A DNA stretch of 64,000 nucleotides from NCBI GenBank assembly GCA_030159075.1, contig BROG01000266.1, forward strand, positions 376,001 to 440,000, read 5' to 3'. Origin of the DNA: Atrina japonica. Taxonomy: Eukaryota > Mollusca > Bivalvia > Pterioida > Pinnidae. How positions within the stretch are numbered: position 1 is the stretch's first letter; every line of letters begins with the position of its first letter. The notes under the pieces were generated by a model that had not been told where the DNA came from, searched no databases, and worked only from the letters and a program-made list of their open reading frames with translations. Positions 46,338 to 58,626 of the stretch are shown here, piece after piece. Made by a program: the position numbers and the translations under genes.

Positions 46338-46532
46338 CTAAATATCACCTTCATCAGATACAAACTTAATTTAAACTAGTGAAATATAAGGATTTATCTC
46401 TTAAATAAAATTGTGATTTTAAATTGTTATTTTGCAATGTGAAAAATAACATTCCATGCAAAATCGATGTAAAGTGTTATTTTCACTCAGCCAATCAAAA
46501 GACTTTTCAAATTTGTGGACTTCTTTTAACTC

Positions 46533-46690
46533 ACCTTAACCGAAGGGTCTTTGAATATTCCTGATTGCCTGTCTGTCTGTCCGCCAGTCCGTTTTCTTTT
46601 TATATTTTCGACTTCGTCTCCAAAATTTTATTTGAATAAATTTTAATGAAATTTCACTGGGCAAATTAAAATACTATTCAAAGTTTTTGA
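46533..46690. repeat. 5' fragment of dispersed repeat (family R)
   Basis: AACTCACCTTAACCGAAGGG TC, GCCTGTCTGTCTGTCCGCC, ATATTTTCGACTTCGTCTCC and AATTTCACTGGGCAAA, the order seen at the start of 10,685-11,387. Confidence 0.7.
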
Positions 46691-47048
46691 CAACATTTTA
46701 TTTTTAATGAAAAATAGATATGTAATTATTATAATGTTTACCAATATTTGGTGAGATAGAAGAATACATATTGAATACTCATGCTACGCGCTCGTGTTAA
46801 ATATCATTCTTCTACCTCATGCGATGAAATGAAAATTCAACTTTAACACCTTTAGGAAACACCAATTTAATAATACCTTTATGGAACGGCAATTTAATAA
46901 CACCTTTATCAGACATCAACAAAAATAATCTCTGTAAAGCACAGTTGAATATTGCCAATGCCAGTAATCAACTCAATATCACTTCTACCATCGATATACA
47001 AAATGTTGCCGCCATTAGCTACATTTAGATTACTTTATTATTTTAATT

Positions 47049-47088
47049 AAGGATTGTTTTTCATTTTTTGAAATGAAAAACAATCCTT
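47049..47088. repeat. Perfect 18-bp-arm hairpin
   Basis: AAGGATTGTTTTTCATTT (47,049-47,066), loop TTTG, and its exact complement AAATGAAAAACAATCCTT (47,071-47,088). Confidence 0.95.
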
Positions 47089-47308
47089 ATATTTATATAT
47101 ATTACCATTTTCTGTTAATCTGTAGTCAGCTGGTTACGAAATTCATTCTATTTAATGGGCTTTGCGGTAGGAGTTTTTTTCATGTGACGTAACAGCTAAA
47201 CAGCTGTGTGAGACGAGAAGTAGTTCCCCTTTTCTGTCCGGAAATACTAAATGGAATTAAGGTTTATTTTCTTATTTTCATATCATTTTGAAAGAAACTA
47301 GTGATATG

Positions 47309-48003
47309 GAAAATGTTGATGAAGAGTCAGATTTGTTTTTAAGTTATTTTAGAATATTCGTCTGCTTGGTAACCGGAAGGTTAAATGTGTCAGAAGAGAA
47401 TTGAAAATGCAAATGGCCGCGCCCATGAATATGCTGTATAATGTATTTACAACGAATTTGCGTTTGAATTCTGATATATTATTAATGGGATATACTATAG
47501 AAAAGTGTGACTTACAAGAAGTGAGACAGCTAATATTCATTCATGACAACTGAAAGTAGCCATTTTATTTGACATTTTTACCAAGCAGCTGGGAACCACG
47601 ATGACTGATTGGTACGTAACCAACGTAAGTAGTCCTATTTCACACGACCTGATTTCACACGATGCGGGTGACGAATTGTTTCTGATAGAAATATCCAGTG
47701 AAGGCAAACAAATCGACTTGTTTATCAAGAGATGCTTGACAAAGTTGCACCAGCGATATGGTTGCACTAGGCCTTACTCTCTTTTTTTCTGTTGTAACTA
47801 TGAAGCGAACTTTCATTTCTGTGCCAGACGTTGGTCTGTGGTTCTGGTCATAACATGACCTAGATATATCGCGATATGGGTCTGTAGGCTGTACAATGTG
47901 CTACAGATGTAGTATCGTGTTTCCGACTTCTTTCTGTGATTTTTATTTGTTTTGTGGTAGGCCTAATGTATGGCTTTTAAGATTAAATATATATAAGAAA
48001 TAA
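47309..48003 (+). other. Weak candidate small gene or decayed coding remnant
   Basis: Two plus-strand frames look less T-biased than surroundings: MENVDEESDLFLSYFRIFVC at 47,309-47,404, and an 85-codon frame at 47,601-47,858 starting MTDWYVTNVSSPISHDLIS with GDELFLIEISSEGKQIDLFI. A potential donor GTAAGT lies at 47,625 and AATAAA at 47,999-48,004. No domain recognised and the frames are not joined by clear splice sites. Chance remains likely. Confidence 0.2.
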
Positions 48004-48764
48004 ACATGTGATATTCTATTCTTTATTGATTCGTTCATATATTCTTACGCTGAAAAGTAAAGCGGTTAATACTCGGCGCACGCGACTGCATTTACCGGAA
48101 TGTACAATATATCGCTCTATATACTTGCAATGAAGGGAATTGCAGTCGGTATGTAAATATTCTAAATTATGTTTGTTGATGTTAAATAAAGGTGTTATTA
48201 AGTTGGTGTTTTATAAAGGCGAACAAAATGTTGCAGCCATTGGCTATTAGCTTTTTATCAGCTTTTGACGTCATGTATAATAAAACGCCAACAGAAAGAC
48301 ATATTACATATCTATTTTTAGATATTTTTGTCACGTGGAAATAATGCTTCTTCTGTATTATATCCATCAGTATAGAGAAATGTCGGCAAAATATTATTTT
48401 AGCGAGCCTGCTTTTCCAGATTACCTGAAATTGTTACAGGGAAATACCCATCAATGGCGCATTTAAAGATATGTTGCAAATCATGTCTAGAAGTAGATCC
48501 ATTCCCTGCTTGTTTTAGCGACAGTGCTCTACGTCTACCGCGATAAGTTGGCACAAGTTGTTAAATACAAAGAGTCTAAATTTTATCATTACAGGGATGA
48601 CAGGCTACTTTTCAGCACAAAATATTATAGCTACATAAAGCGTGGAATCAGAGAAAGGCAAAATGTTTTACCTGTCCACCCATATTTTTGAAAAAAACAG
48701 ACTGTACTGTTTTGGTTTCAGACAGACCCCAGATGTTCCACTTATGTATCAATGATGATGTGTT

Positions 48765-48905
48765 GTTGTAGATAAACCTGTTATTCTTATTTGTAACGGT
48801 TTCCCCTAACCTTAGACACGAGCGGGGGTATCACTGATGACATGTTGTAGATAAACCTACTATTCTTATTTGTAACGATTTCTCGTAACCTTAGACACGA
48901 TTTTA
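48765..48905. repeat. Two-copy tandem duplication, about 74 bp
   Basis: Each copy has TGTTGTAGATAAACCT, TATTCTTATTTGTAACG and TAACCTTAGACACGA. No other feature recognised between 48,004 and 49,334. Confidence 0.8.
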
Positions 48906-49334
48906 TCGTTGAACTAACTTTTTGGCACAAACTACAAATTAGGATGTCGGATTTGAAAAAAAAGAAGTTGGGTAATCAAGAAGAAAATGAAACAATTGAC
49001 TCTCTTCAACAAGAAATGTTTTGCGTTGATGCCAGAACCCAACCTCTCACGTGTAACAGTGCCACAGTAATTAAGTGTGATAGGCTCTGAGTTGTTAAAC
49101 AGGAGTTGCGTTAAAACGTATCTGTGATATGCCGAAGTGCATTTTAATAATTCCAGTATCTTCGACACAGTTTTTCGCGCACTTTACAGTTTCTACAAAA
49201 TAAGCGATAGAACAAAACAAATCATTAATCAACATACTTTCATCCATTATCAATTGACAAATTTGCCTATAGTTCGATAATCACATACAAACATCGAAAA
49301 TATCCCCTCCACCAGCCAAAAAAAGAAAAAAATT

Positions 49335-49580
49335 CCGGAAACAGGAACCGGGATGCGCGATTTTTGAACTCACATGGAGGTAATACCAAATCCCAGTGAA
49401 GAGCTTCTAAGTTTGGCCTATGTTCGCCATCTACGGTCATTGGGAAGAGGGGGTCCTATATCTACTGTGACACAGGACCTCGGTTTTTACTGATTCATCC
49501 AAAGGACAGGATAAGCCAGCCGCCTCCGCCGAGGCTCGAACTCGCGACCCTCGAACACTCTACCATGGAGCCACGACGCC
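49335..49580 (-). repeat. tRNA-derived SINE (family S2 body, different head)
   Basis: On the minus strand: GAGGCGTCGTGGCTCCATGG (A-box TGGCTCCATGG), GTCGCGAGTTCGAGCC (B box), then CTGTCCTTTGGATGAATCAG, CCGAGGTCCTGTGTCACAG and TAGGCCAAACTTAGAAGC, the same body as 41,720-42,005. The head and 3' end differ. An (AATA)n tract at 49,585-49,653 abuts its 5' side. Confidence 0.85.
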
Positions 49581-49584
49581 TCTC

Positions 49585-49653
49585 AATAAATAGATAAATA
49601 AATAAATGAATAAATAAATAAACAAATAAATAAATAAATAAATAAAAATAAAT
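49585..49653. repeat. (AAAT)n microsatellite
   Basis: About 16 units of AATA with a few GAT or CAA interruptions. Confidence 0.95.
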
Positions 49654-50689
49654 ATATGGTAGATATTTTGGCAGTTTTGTAAACATCCACACCAAATGTT
49701 TTCAAAGCGCAAGCACTATCAGCATTGCCTTACGAAATACATTATTGACTCGAAATTTGATTCATAATTAACCTAGAAATTAAAAAATAATAATATGTAT
49801 TTGTATATTATGACGATTGTTTGTATTAAGTATACGAAATATAAACTCATAGAAAATCTAATTTTCCAGATTCTGAAAATTCAACAATAAATCCTTCTCA
49901 TGAAATGTATATCATTTAATGGTTATCACTATGCGTACGTTTCATTTTAAACTTTTATAAATTGCGCAATGCCACCGCCAGAGAGAATGTTTTGGAATTG
50001 TCACAAACGAAGATTTACATCCAATTGTGGTTGTATTTGGAAACACGTATTATTAGACATTACGGAATATGTACGTCTAATACTTGATCTGATTGTCAAT
50101 ATTACTATTTACTAATGATTCGCCAACATTTGACCGTACATGTCAAATACGAACATTCAACCGTATGTTCTTATATCACCGAGTAAATGAGGCTACTTAA
50201 CTGACCATTACTGCCCCGCCATCACCAAACGACTAACAATAAGCATCGTTTGGTTGTCGGTTGTAACTATATACATGTAACATCATTTCTTTGTAAGCTA
50301 ATTCATCTTTAATGTCACCATTTTATCATTCAGTTTCATTCAAAGGTGAAAAGATAATAATTTTCATTAATCATCAATCAGTTTGTAGAAATATGACCGA
50401 GATGAGCGTTAAGAAATATTTACTGAAAAAATCACAAGTTAAAATAATCTTGTGTGCCAAAATTCCATTTCCTGTCTAACCTGTATAAAATACTAGTTGG
50501 ATAGTACTACTGTTAAATGAATGAGTTTAGAATTATACACTTCATATCTGGGTTTGGGTGTGGATATTTACTGATGATGATTTTAACCTTACGTAATCTA
50601 TATGCAAAATGACTTTGAAAACAACATAAAATGTATTCATATTCATTTGAAAAATCTGAGAATCATGTTGATTACAGTGGTAACTCGCC
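49654..50689. other. Unannotated
   Basis: AT-rich, nothing recognised. Confidence 0.5.
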
Positions 50690-50895
50690 TAAAGAACACC
50701 TCAGTAGGTGCTAGACCTATCTTGAATAAATGTAATGGAACCTCGCTATTAAGACCATCTTACTGTCTGACACAAAGTGGTCTGATTAGCGGGGTGAGTG
50801 AAGGTCTGGAGTTATTGAAGATTTATCAAGGAATTTCAAGATACTGAATGTTCACGGTCTTATAAGCGGGAACATTCAGTCTCTTGAAATTTCTG
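50690..50895. repeat. Repeat with 'gctattaagaccatc' motif and terminal hairpin
   Basis: ACTCGCCTAAAGAACACC, GGAACCTCGCTATTAAGACC and AAGTGGTCTGATTAGCGGGG look like a dispersed repeat. At 50,830-50,853 GAATTTCAAGATACTGAATG TTC is repeated inverted at 50,869-50,893 (GAACATTCAGTCTCTTGAAA) around ACGGTCTTATAAGCG. Confidence 0.7.
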
Positions 50896-51126
50896 CTGTG
50901 GAAAGTTCAGTAAAGGTGTCTTTTTTCACTAGTACAATGTCACTGCTTACAAGTCTGTCTTTGCTATGGTTGTCATTGATACTCATCTGAGCTCGCCCCA
51001 TCAGACTTCCATCTATTCCTAAAATTGAAAAAAATAATTTCCGATACCCATTTCCAGACAGATGATGAATTCATACAAGCAGTGGAGGACTTTCTGGGCA
51101 GCCAAGAAAGGGACGTTGTTTAAAAT

Positions 51127-51287
<161 letters not shown>

Positions 51288-51460
51288 GTTATTTCACTGC
51301 AGGGATAGAACATTTGTCTGTGTAAATTTCTTTACGTTTGATCTTTGTATTACAGCGCAAATATTACATTCCTGAACCACATGGTTTGTATTATATAAAT
51401 GTTTTTCAAGTACTGAAGTGTACATGATTATTCAATTATTTGATATCTAAATAATATATA

Positions 51461-51640
<180 letters not shown>

Positions 51641-51749
51641 TGATGATGTGTTGTCATTCATTGCTATTGGGACTTCTATAGATTTGTTCACATAATATAT
51701 AACAGGGAATTAGAACATTGAAGATACCAAGTATATGACCATCTACTCC

Positions 51750-51860
51750 GATTGCTATTAGGGTTACGGACACAGTGCGGAAGTGACCCGTCGACAGTAG
51801 ACCCACTACGTCATTACACCTGGTTCCAACTCTTTGTTTTCAAGAAGTAAATGTTTGTAA
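51750..51860 (+). mobile_element. Retroelement 3'-tail fragment (family P)
   Basis: GTTACGGACACAGTGCGG, GACCCGTCGACAGTAGACCC, ACACCTGGTTCCAACTCTTT and AGAAGTAAATGTTTGTAATC follow the family order, well diverged. Confidence 0.65.
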
Positions 51861-52442
51861 TCTTAGGTATTATTGTATTACCTCCTGTGTGCGTTGTTTT
51901 GATCTCATTTTTATGACGTACATCTAAAATATCTTAAATAAAAATAAGACTTGGAACTCATTATTTGATGGTAAATGTTTTATAAATTTTAAATTAATGA
52001 AAGGGTGATGAATGTAATATTTATTTTATTATACCGAGTGTCATATTTGGTTGCTTTAACATAATACCATAGATATTTTACATCTCACTATTATCCAGTA
52101 AGCTAACAAATACAAAGCAAATAGCCTACAAACTTTTTGGCTACGGCGAAAAGCTCTCACTCGGACGAACCGTACGTGCATAACGTTGGCGCATGTGACA
52201 TTTTTTTGGAATGTCACACTGGCTCACTGTGACGAATATTTTTGAAATGTCACCCTGGCTTCTTTATCTTTGTTAACTGAGCGGGTGACATTGAAAATTT
52301 TCACATTTCTCTCAACCAATGTGATTACGAGATTTTAACATAAGGTATGATAAAAATAAAATATTAGATATAAAGTCATTTTGCTGATACAGAAGCAAGC
52401 AACACAACACCAATTCTGCTCTCTGGAAAAACAAATTGTTAA
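51861..52442. other. Unannotated
   Basis: A two-copy TTTTTGGAATGTCACACTGG motif at about 52,202-52,260. Otherwise nothing. Confidence 0.5.
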
Positions 52443-52521
52443 TATGCGAAAAAAAACAGTAAAACACTCAATTTTGAAGTTTCAAAGTTGAATTTTGAGT
52501 GTTTTACTGTTTTTTCGCATA
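52443..52521. repeat. Hairpin / palindromic element
   Basis: TATGCGAAAAAAAACAGTAA AACACTCA (from 52,443) is mirrored by TGAGTGTTTTACTGTTTTTT CGCATA (to 52,521), about 26 paired bases with a 2-base length difference in the A run, around ATTTTGAAGTTTCAAAG. Confidence 0.9.
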
Positions 52522-52908
52522 CTGATACTTCCCTTTTGAGGACATTAAATTTTATTGCAATTGTTAACAGCTCTAAATTGTACCGAACCAAAACTAAATG
52601 GAAATGAAATATATTCCATATCGCAACTGTAGACTATTTGCTTTGGGAAAAATATCCGATTTCAGATAATGATATGGATTGCGTAATAACAATTTATTGA
52701 CGAGAGAAGAAACATATTATTTTTAGTTATAGACGCCGACAGCAATATCCGATTTAAATCAAGTGGTCAAATACATTAACTGATGCCAAGTTAAGCAAAC
52801 ACATCCATAAAAGATTATTTCGATACCTTAAGGAAAAAGATAAGATTGGTGTGACTTTCATTTGCTGCACATGCGATATATTTTCACTTTTTGATATGTA
52901 TTATAATT

Positions 52909-53480
52909 GTACGGAAGCCGATACGTGCCACATGTAGTAATAAAAATATGTCGTTATAACGACATATATCTTGTTAAAACGACTTAATATGTCGTTATAA
53001 CGAGATATGTATTATCTTGTTATAACAAGATATTATGTCGTTATAACAAGATATTATGTCGTAATAACAAGATATTATGTTGTTATAACGAGATATGAAT
53101 TATCTTGTTATAACAAGATATTATGTCGTTATAACAATATAATATGTCGTAATAACAAGTATTATGTCGTAATAACAAGATATTATTATGTTATAACGAG
53201 ATAATAACAAGATATTATGTTGTTATAAACAAGATATTATGTCGTAATAACAAGATATTATGTTGTTATAACAAGATATGAATTATCTTGTTATAACAAG
53301 ATATTATGTCGTTATAACAATATAGTATGTCGTAATAACAAGATATTATGTCGTAATAACAAGATATTATGTTGTTATAACAAGATATGAATTATCTTGT
53401 TATAACAAGATAGTATGTCGTAATAACAAGATATTATGTCGTAATAACAAGATAATATGTCGTAATTACGGAAGCGTATT
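52909..53480. repeat. TIR-satellite element (family M), copy 1, right end missing
   Basis: Left end TACGGAAGCCGATACGTGCC then ACATGTAGTAATAAAAATAT (52,910 on), identical to the left end of copy 2. The core is about 500 bases of units ATTATGTCGTAATAACAAG and TATCTTGTTATAACAAGATA, largely self-complementary. It ends in TACGGAAGCGTATTTGGGCC (53,467), which is a direct, different sequence, so the original right terminus is lost or replaced. Confidence 0.85.
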
Positions 53481-53568
53481 TGGGCCACGAGTTGTCTTAT
53501 AATTGTTAGTTATTTTAAAAGATTTTATTTGAATTTTTTTCACATCGTTGTTCTTAATAAGGCATAAC

Positions 53569-53988
53569 TACGGAAGCCGATACGTGCCACATGTAGTAAT
53601 AAAAATATGTCGTTATAACGACATATATGTTGTTATAACGACTTATTATGTTGTTATAACGACATATTAATTATCTTGTTATAACAAGATATTATGTCGT
53701 AATAACAAAATATTATGTCGTTATAACAAGATATGTCGTTTTAACGAGATATAAATTATTTTGTTATAACAAGATATTATGTCGTAATAACAAAATATTA
53801 TGTCGTAATAACAAGATAATTATCTTGTTATAACAAGATATTATGTCGTTATAACAAAATAATATGTCGTAATAACAAGATATTATGTCGTAATAACAAG
53901 ATATTATGTTGTTTTAACGAGATATGAATTATCTTGTTTTAACAAGATATTTTTTATTACTACATGTGGCACGTATCGGCTTCCGTAT
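53569..53988. repeat. TIR-satellite element (family M), copy 2, complete
   Basis: Perfect 37-base terminal inverted repeats: 53,569-53,605 (TACGGAAGCCGATACGTGCC then ACATGTAGTAATAAAAA) and 53,951-53,987. TA at both edges fits a TA target site as in Tc1/mariner-type MITEs. The core consists of palindromic ATGTCGTTATAACGACATAT and ATCTTGTTATAACAAGATA units. No coding capacity. Confidence 0.92.
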
Positions 53989-54104
53989 AATTCGAAGGGT
54001 ATGCACATATATATTTATTTCCATACGTATGGTCTAGCCAATATGAAATAACAGATACTTAAGACTTAATCGACAAGAATATCGGTAGACAATATAAAAA
54101 TCAG

Positions 54105-54440
54105 ACATCGGACAAACATGGGATCAGGTGTCACGGTGAAGTAGGCGTCCCCTGTGGTATGGTCACACCACCCGCGAAACCACAGTTAACATAAAGTGAT
54201 ATGAATCCTCGTCACAACCCATATACATTATTCAACAATACTATCGAACAGGTAACACAATACTTTGTTTAGGGAAACAAAGTAATTGCAAACAAGGTCA
54301 TTTTACCGACCGTAAAATTTACGAAATGTTGACCTTAAACGATTACGAATATCATTATGACATCTGCTTATCAGGTAGTTTGCCTCTGTGTATAAAATGT
54401 TCATATGCTGAGTAATCTGTCACATCGGATCATCTGTGAT
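54105..54440 (-). mobile_element. Retroelement 3' end (family P) with decayed RT C-terminus
   Basis: On the minus strand: CATATGAACATTTTATACAC AGAGGCAAACTACC, then AATTTTACGGTCGGTAAAAT GACC, GTGTTACCTGTTCGATAG, TTGTGACGAGGATTCAT and CAGGGGACGCCTACTTCACC, TGACACCTGATCCCATG. The first part corresponds to the same RT C-terminal coding segment as 39,408-39,560 but is interrupted by stops. Confidence 0.75.
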
Positions 54441-54929
54441 ATTAAATCATCATATGCAGGCGAAAAAGGATGTTACTACTTAAATGTTGAAAGCTGGCAA
54501 TAAGAAAGCCGAAATCATAAAGATTGTCGTATAGCTTTATTGTTCATTTCTTGTCTGTCTATAATTAGTAAAATGTCCAAGTAACACTTGAATGTGTTTT
54601 ATTCTGTGGTGTGTAGTACATTGGGATTTACCGTATACACATAAGTAGCATGATTTAATTATCAAATGACAAAACGCCATTGATATAGCTAAATTTGAAG
54701 TAAAAGACCACATTCAGCTTATACTCCTGTATTAAGTCTGTTTCATATGGTTAAGGGTACAGGTCGGCCAATGATTCCCAGTGGAATGGGGACGAATCTG
54801 ATCACCAAACACAAATAGAAATTCTAATTTCTTTTGATATCACACAACAAAGATAGGATATCTGCATGTCAGTTTGACCAGATATGTATAACGCACAGTA
54901 AATAACATGCTCGGGGAACTGTAATTAAA
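54441..54929. other. Unannotated
   Basis: No feature recognised. Confidence 0.5.
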
Positions 54930-55110
54930 AGTATTCAGGGGAACCTCCGTGTGGAATCCAAGCTGATTTTTGTGAGAATATTTGCCAGTTTACTTACGGA
55001 AGGTTGGTTCTTTCTCCACGGGTAACAGAATTCTCTCATCCGCAATTAAAAACGGGCCGCCAGCATATTACTGAAAAATTATTTAGTGTGGGAAATACTA
55101 ATCAAAATTA
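54930..55110 (+). repeat. SINE fragment (family S1) and (AT)n
   Basis: GGAATCCAAGCTGATTTTTG, ATTTGCCAGTTTACTTACGG, AATTCTCTCATCCGCAATTA and ACGGGCCGCCAGCATATTAC match the S1 body and tail. (AT)n at 55,136-55,223 follows. Confidence 0.8.
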
Positions 55111-55132
55111 TAATATATAAGATATAATTTTA

Positions 55133-55135
<3 letters not shown>

Positions 55136-55223
<88 letters not shown>
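55136..55223. repeat. (AT)n microsatellite
   Basis: Uninterrupted AT for 88 bases. Confidence 0.97.
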
Positions 55224-55225
<2 letters not shown>

Positions 55226-55855
55226 GCCAGAATATTGTTGTATTGTATTATTGCAACTTAAAGTAAAACAAGTGGCTACACTCACAAAATACATGCATCG
55301 TGTTCTACAAGAATACTTTAATTTAAGATACTACGACCCGATCTATATGTATATATTTCGGCAATAAGTTGTTTTCCTATAGCGATTATAGTAGTACATC
55401 TTGATAGAGGTTTGCCGACTAAACGAACAAATGCGCATTTTATATTTAAACAATTAACTATGTCAGAAGTGGCATTTTCCATTACATAATACGGTCTAGT
55501 ACAAAAATACATTGATGCAATGCCTATTGATATAAAATATGTGGAAAACATTTCTGAATTTTAAATAGAAAATTTGAAAGACAATATGTAACTGTGAACA
55601 AAACGTGTACAGTAATAATTCTAAAAATGAAATAATAAATGTTAAATAACATTCCAAATTGTGCATTTATCATAGTTTTCAGAAATCTGATAATACAAAA
55701 ATCCGAACACTGTCTTATAAACAATTTAAATTATTTACCAAGTAAATAAATTTGTGTGCGTGCAATGTCGATAGCTCTAGTAAAATTTGAAATGACGGTT
55801 TTTTATCTTATTATCCAAGGGATGATGAAGTTTGACATAACATCTTATTGTTTCT
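55224..55855. other. Unannotated
   Basis: Minus-strand frame 55,318-55,551 (77 codons) has mixed composition but no recognised motif. Nothing else. Confidence 0.4.
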
Positions 55856-56660
<805 letters not shown>

Positions 56661-56791
56661 TGTAATATGAATATGTACACATATAAAATGTTTCAAAAAG
56701 TGAAGTGGATGCCAAAAATGCATGCAGTTCCTGTCGTTGACATTAGACCATTTTCAATCAAGAGGTGAATCTTTATTTTATTGATTTTCTC

Positions 56792-56935
<144 letters not shown>

Positions 56936-57004
56936 ATTGCATAATTTTGGTTCAATGTATCTGACACTGACCCTGTATGTCCAATAATGCTTCTCTTAAG
57001 TACC

Positions 57005-57073
57005 TATTTTTTCGCGATTTCTCCCTGCAAAATTCGCGAAATTTAAGGGCGCGCGAAAATTATGGGGTTTACA

Positions 57074-57152
<79 letters not shown>
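57005..57152. repeat. Family G TIR-element end followed by (TA)n
   Basis: TTTTTTCGCGATTTCTCCC, AATTCGCGAAATTTAAGGGC and GCGCGAAAATTATGGGGTTT ACAGTA resemble the right end of 40,396-40,661; (TA)n runs to 57,152. Confidence 0.7.
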
Positions 57153-57156
<4 letters not shown>

Positions 57157-57769
57157 TTTGATAAATATATGATATAACTATCTCACGAATCACCACTTTG
57201 ATCCAGTCAATTATGTGGTCTTACTTGCGAGGTTCAATTGTTTATATCTACTCCTTTTTTCATTTCTTAGCTGTAAATAATCATCTTATAGACTGAGACA
57301 TTCATGCTTTACCATTGGGACTCGTTATATTGATAAAGATAAGACATTCATCTGCGTGATGTAGAGCAATATCTAAGTTTATTTGTATGCCGCTACTAGA
57401 GTAGCTCATTCCCTGTGAAGACATTTGACTGACATTATACGGCAGAATTGCATGCAATATTATGGAATAATGATGTATATTCAGCAAAACTTAACACATC
57501 TTGATTCTATGTTGATAGCTTTCCAATATATTAAATAGTATTTTATCCAAAGCAAACTGAACTGTATCTCAAATGTTTGATTTCGTGTAGTTTTATATAC
57601 AGTGGCTTTTTTTAAGGAAAATAATTCGATGTTTTTAGAACTTCTATACCATATTGATCCTTCACTTGTAATCATTGACCATTGACACGGTGATAATTCC
57701 AGACTATTAATTAAATTATAGCATTCCAAAATGATTGAAACCATATTTTCAACTCTCTGTTTCCGGATC
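57153..57769. other. Unannotated
   Basis: The minus-strand open frame 57,481-57,846 overlaps the repeat at 57,770 and has no recognised motif. Confidence 0.4.
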
Positions 57770-58130
57770 CCAGTCCTGGTGCCCGTTCTACGACAGGTCC
57801 TAAATTTTGGACTTGGTCTTAGGACTACACTTGCGACTGTTTTCACAAAAGAAATAGGACTTTTGACTTGCGAGCAAATCAGGCCAGGTCTTTGTAATTT
57901 CCCAGAGGCAGTGTAGACTTAAGTTATTTTTGTGTGTGTCATAATTTATCTTTGTACATGTAGCAGGTAAAAGTATTCATAAGATCAAGATCTTATTGGA
58001 GAATATGTGAATATACCTAGAGATTTTAATAAGGGAAGCGTTGATAAAACGGTCCTTGGTTTTGTCTTACGATCAAATAACTTAAAACTTACGACTAAGA
58101 GCGTAGGACTTCTGGATAAAACGCATCCCT
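57770..58130. repeat. Dispersed repeat, relative of 26,735-26,880
   Basis: TACGACAGGTCCTAAATTTT GG, GGTCTTAGGACTACAC, CAAGATCTTATTGGAG, GATAAAACGGTCCTTGG and GTAGGACTTCTGGATAAAAC GC. The class is not resolved. Confidence 0.5.
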
Positions 58131-58336
58131 AGAGTTTCCATGTATACATATTTATTTGCATTCATTATCGTTTTACAACCATTGTCTTATGGAAGGCTGG
58201 CAATTTACGTCGATAGTTTGAGCAAAGAACAGCTAAAATTAGATGCAAATAAGTTTGAATTTTTAAAATTAATCGACCATTGATGATGGATTTGAAATTT
58301 TCAAAAACGTGAATTCTTTTATCGATCGATTGATCG

Positions 58337-58626
<290 letters not shown>

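Noticed and set aside
48535..48690. Frame with SLLVLATVLYVYRDKLAQVV
   Set aside because: Looks protein-like over about 60 codons but has no start, no splice sites and no recognised family; insufficient to call.
53007..53204. YNKILCRYNN-like repetitive frame
   Set aside because: Translation of the ATGTCGTAATAACAAG satellite within the TIR element.
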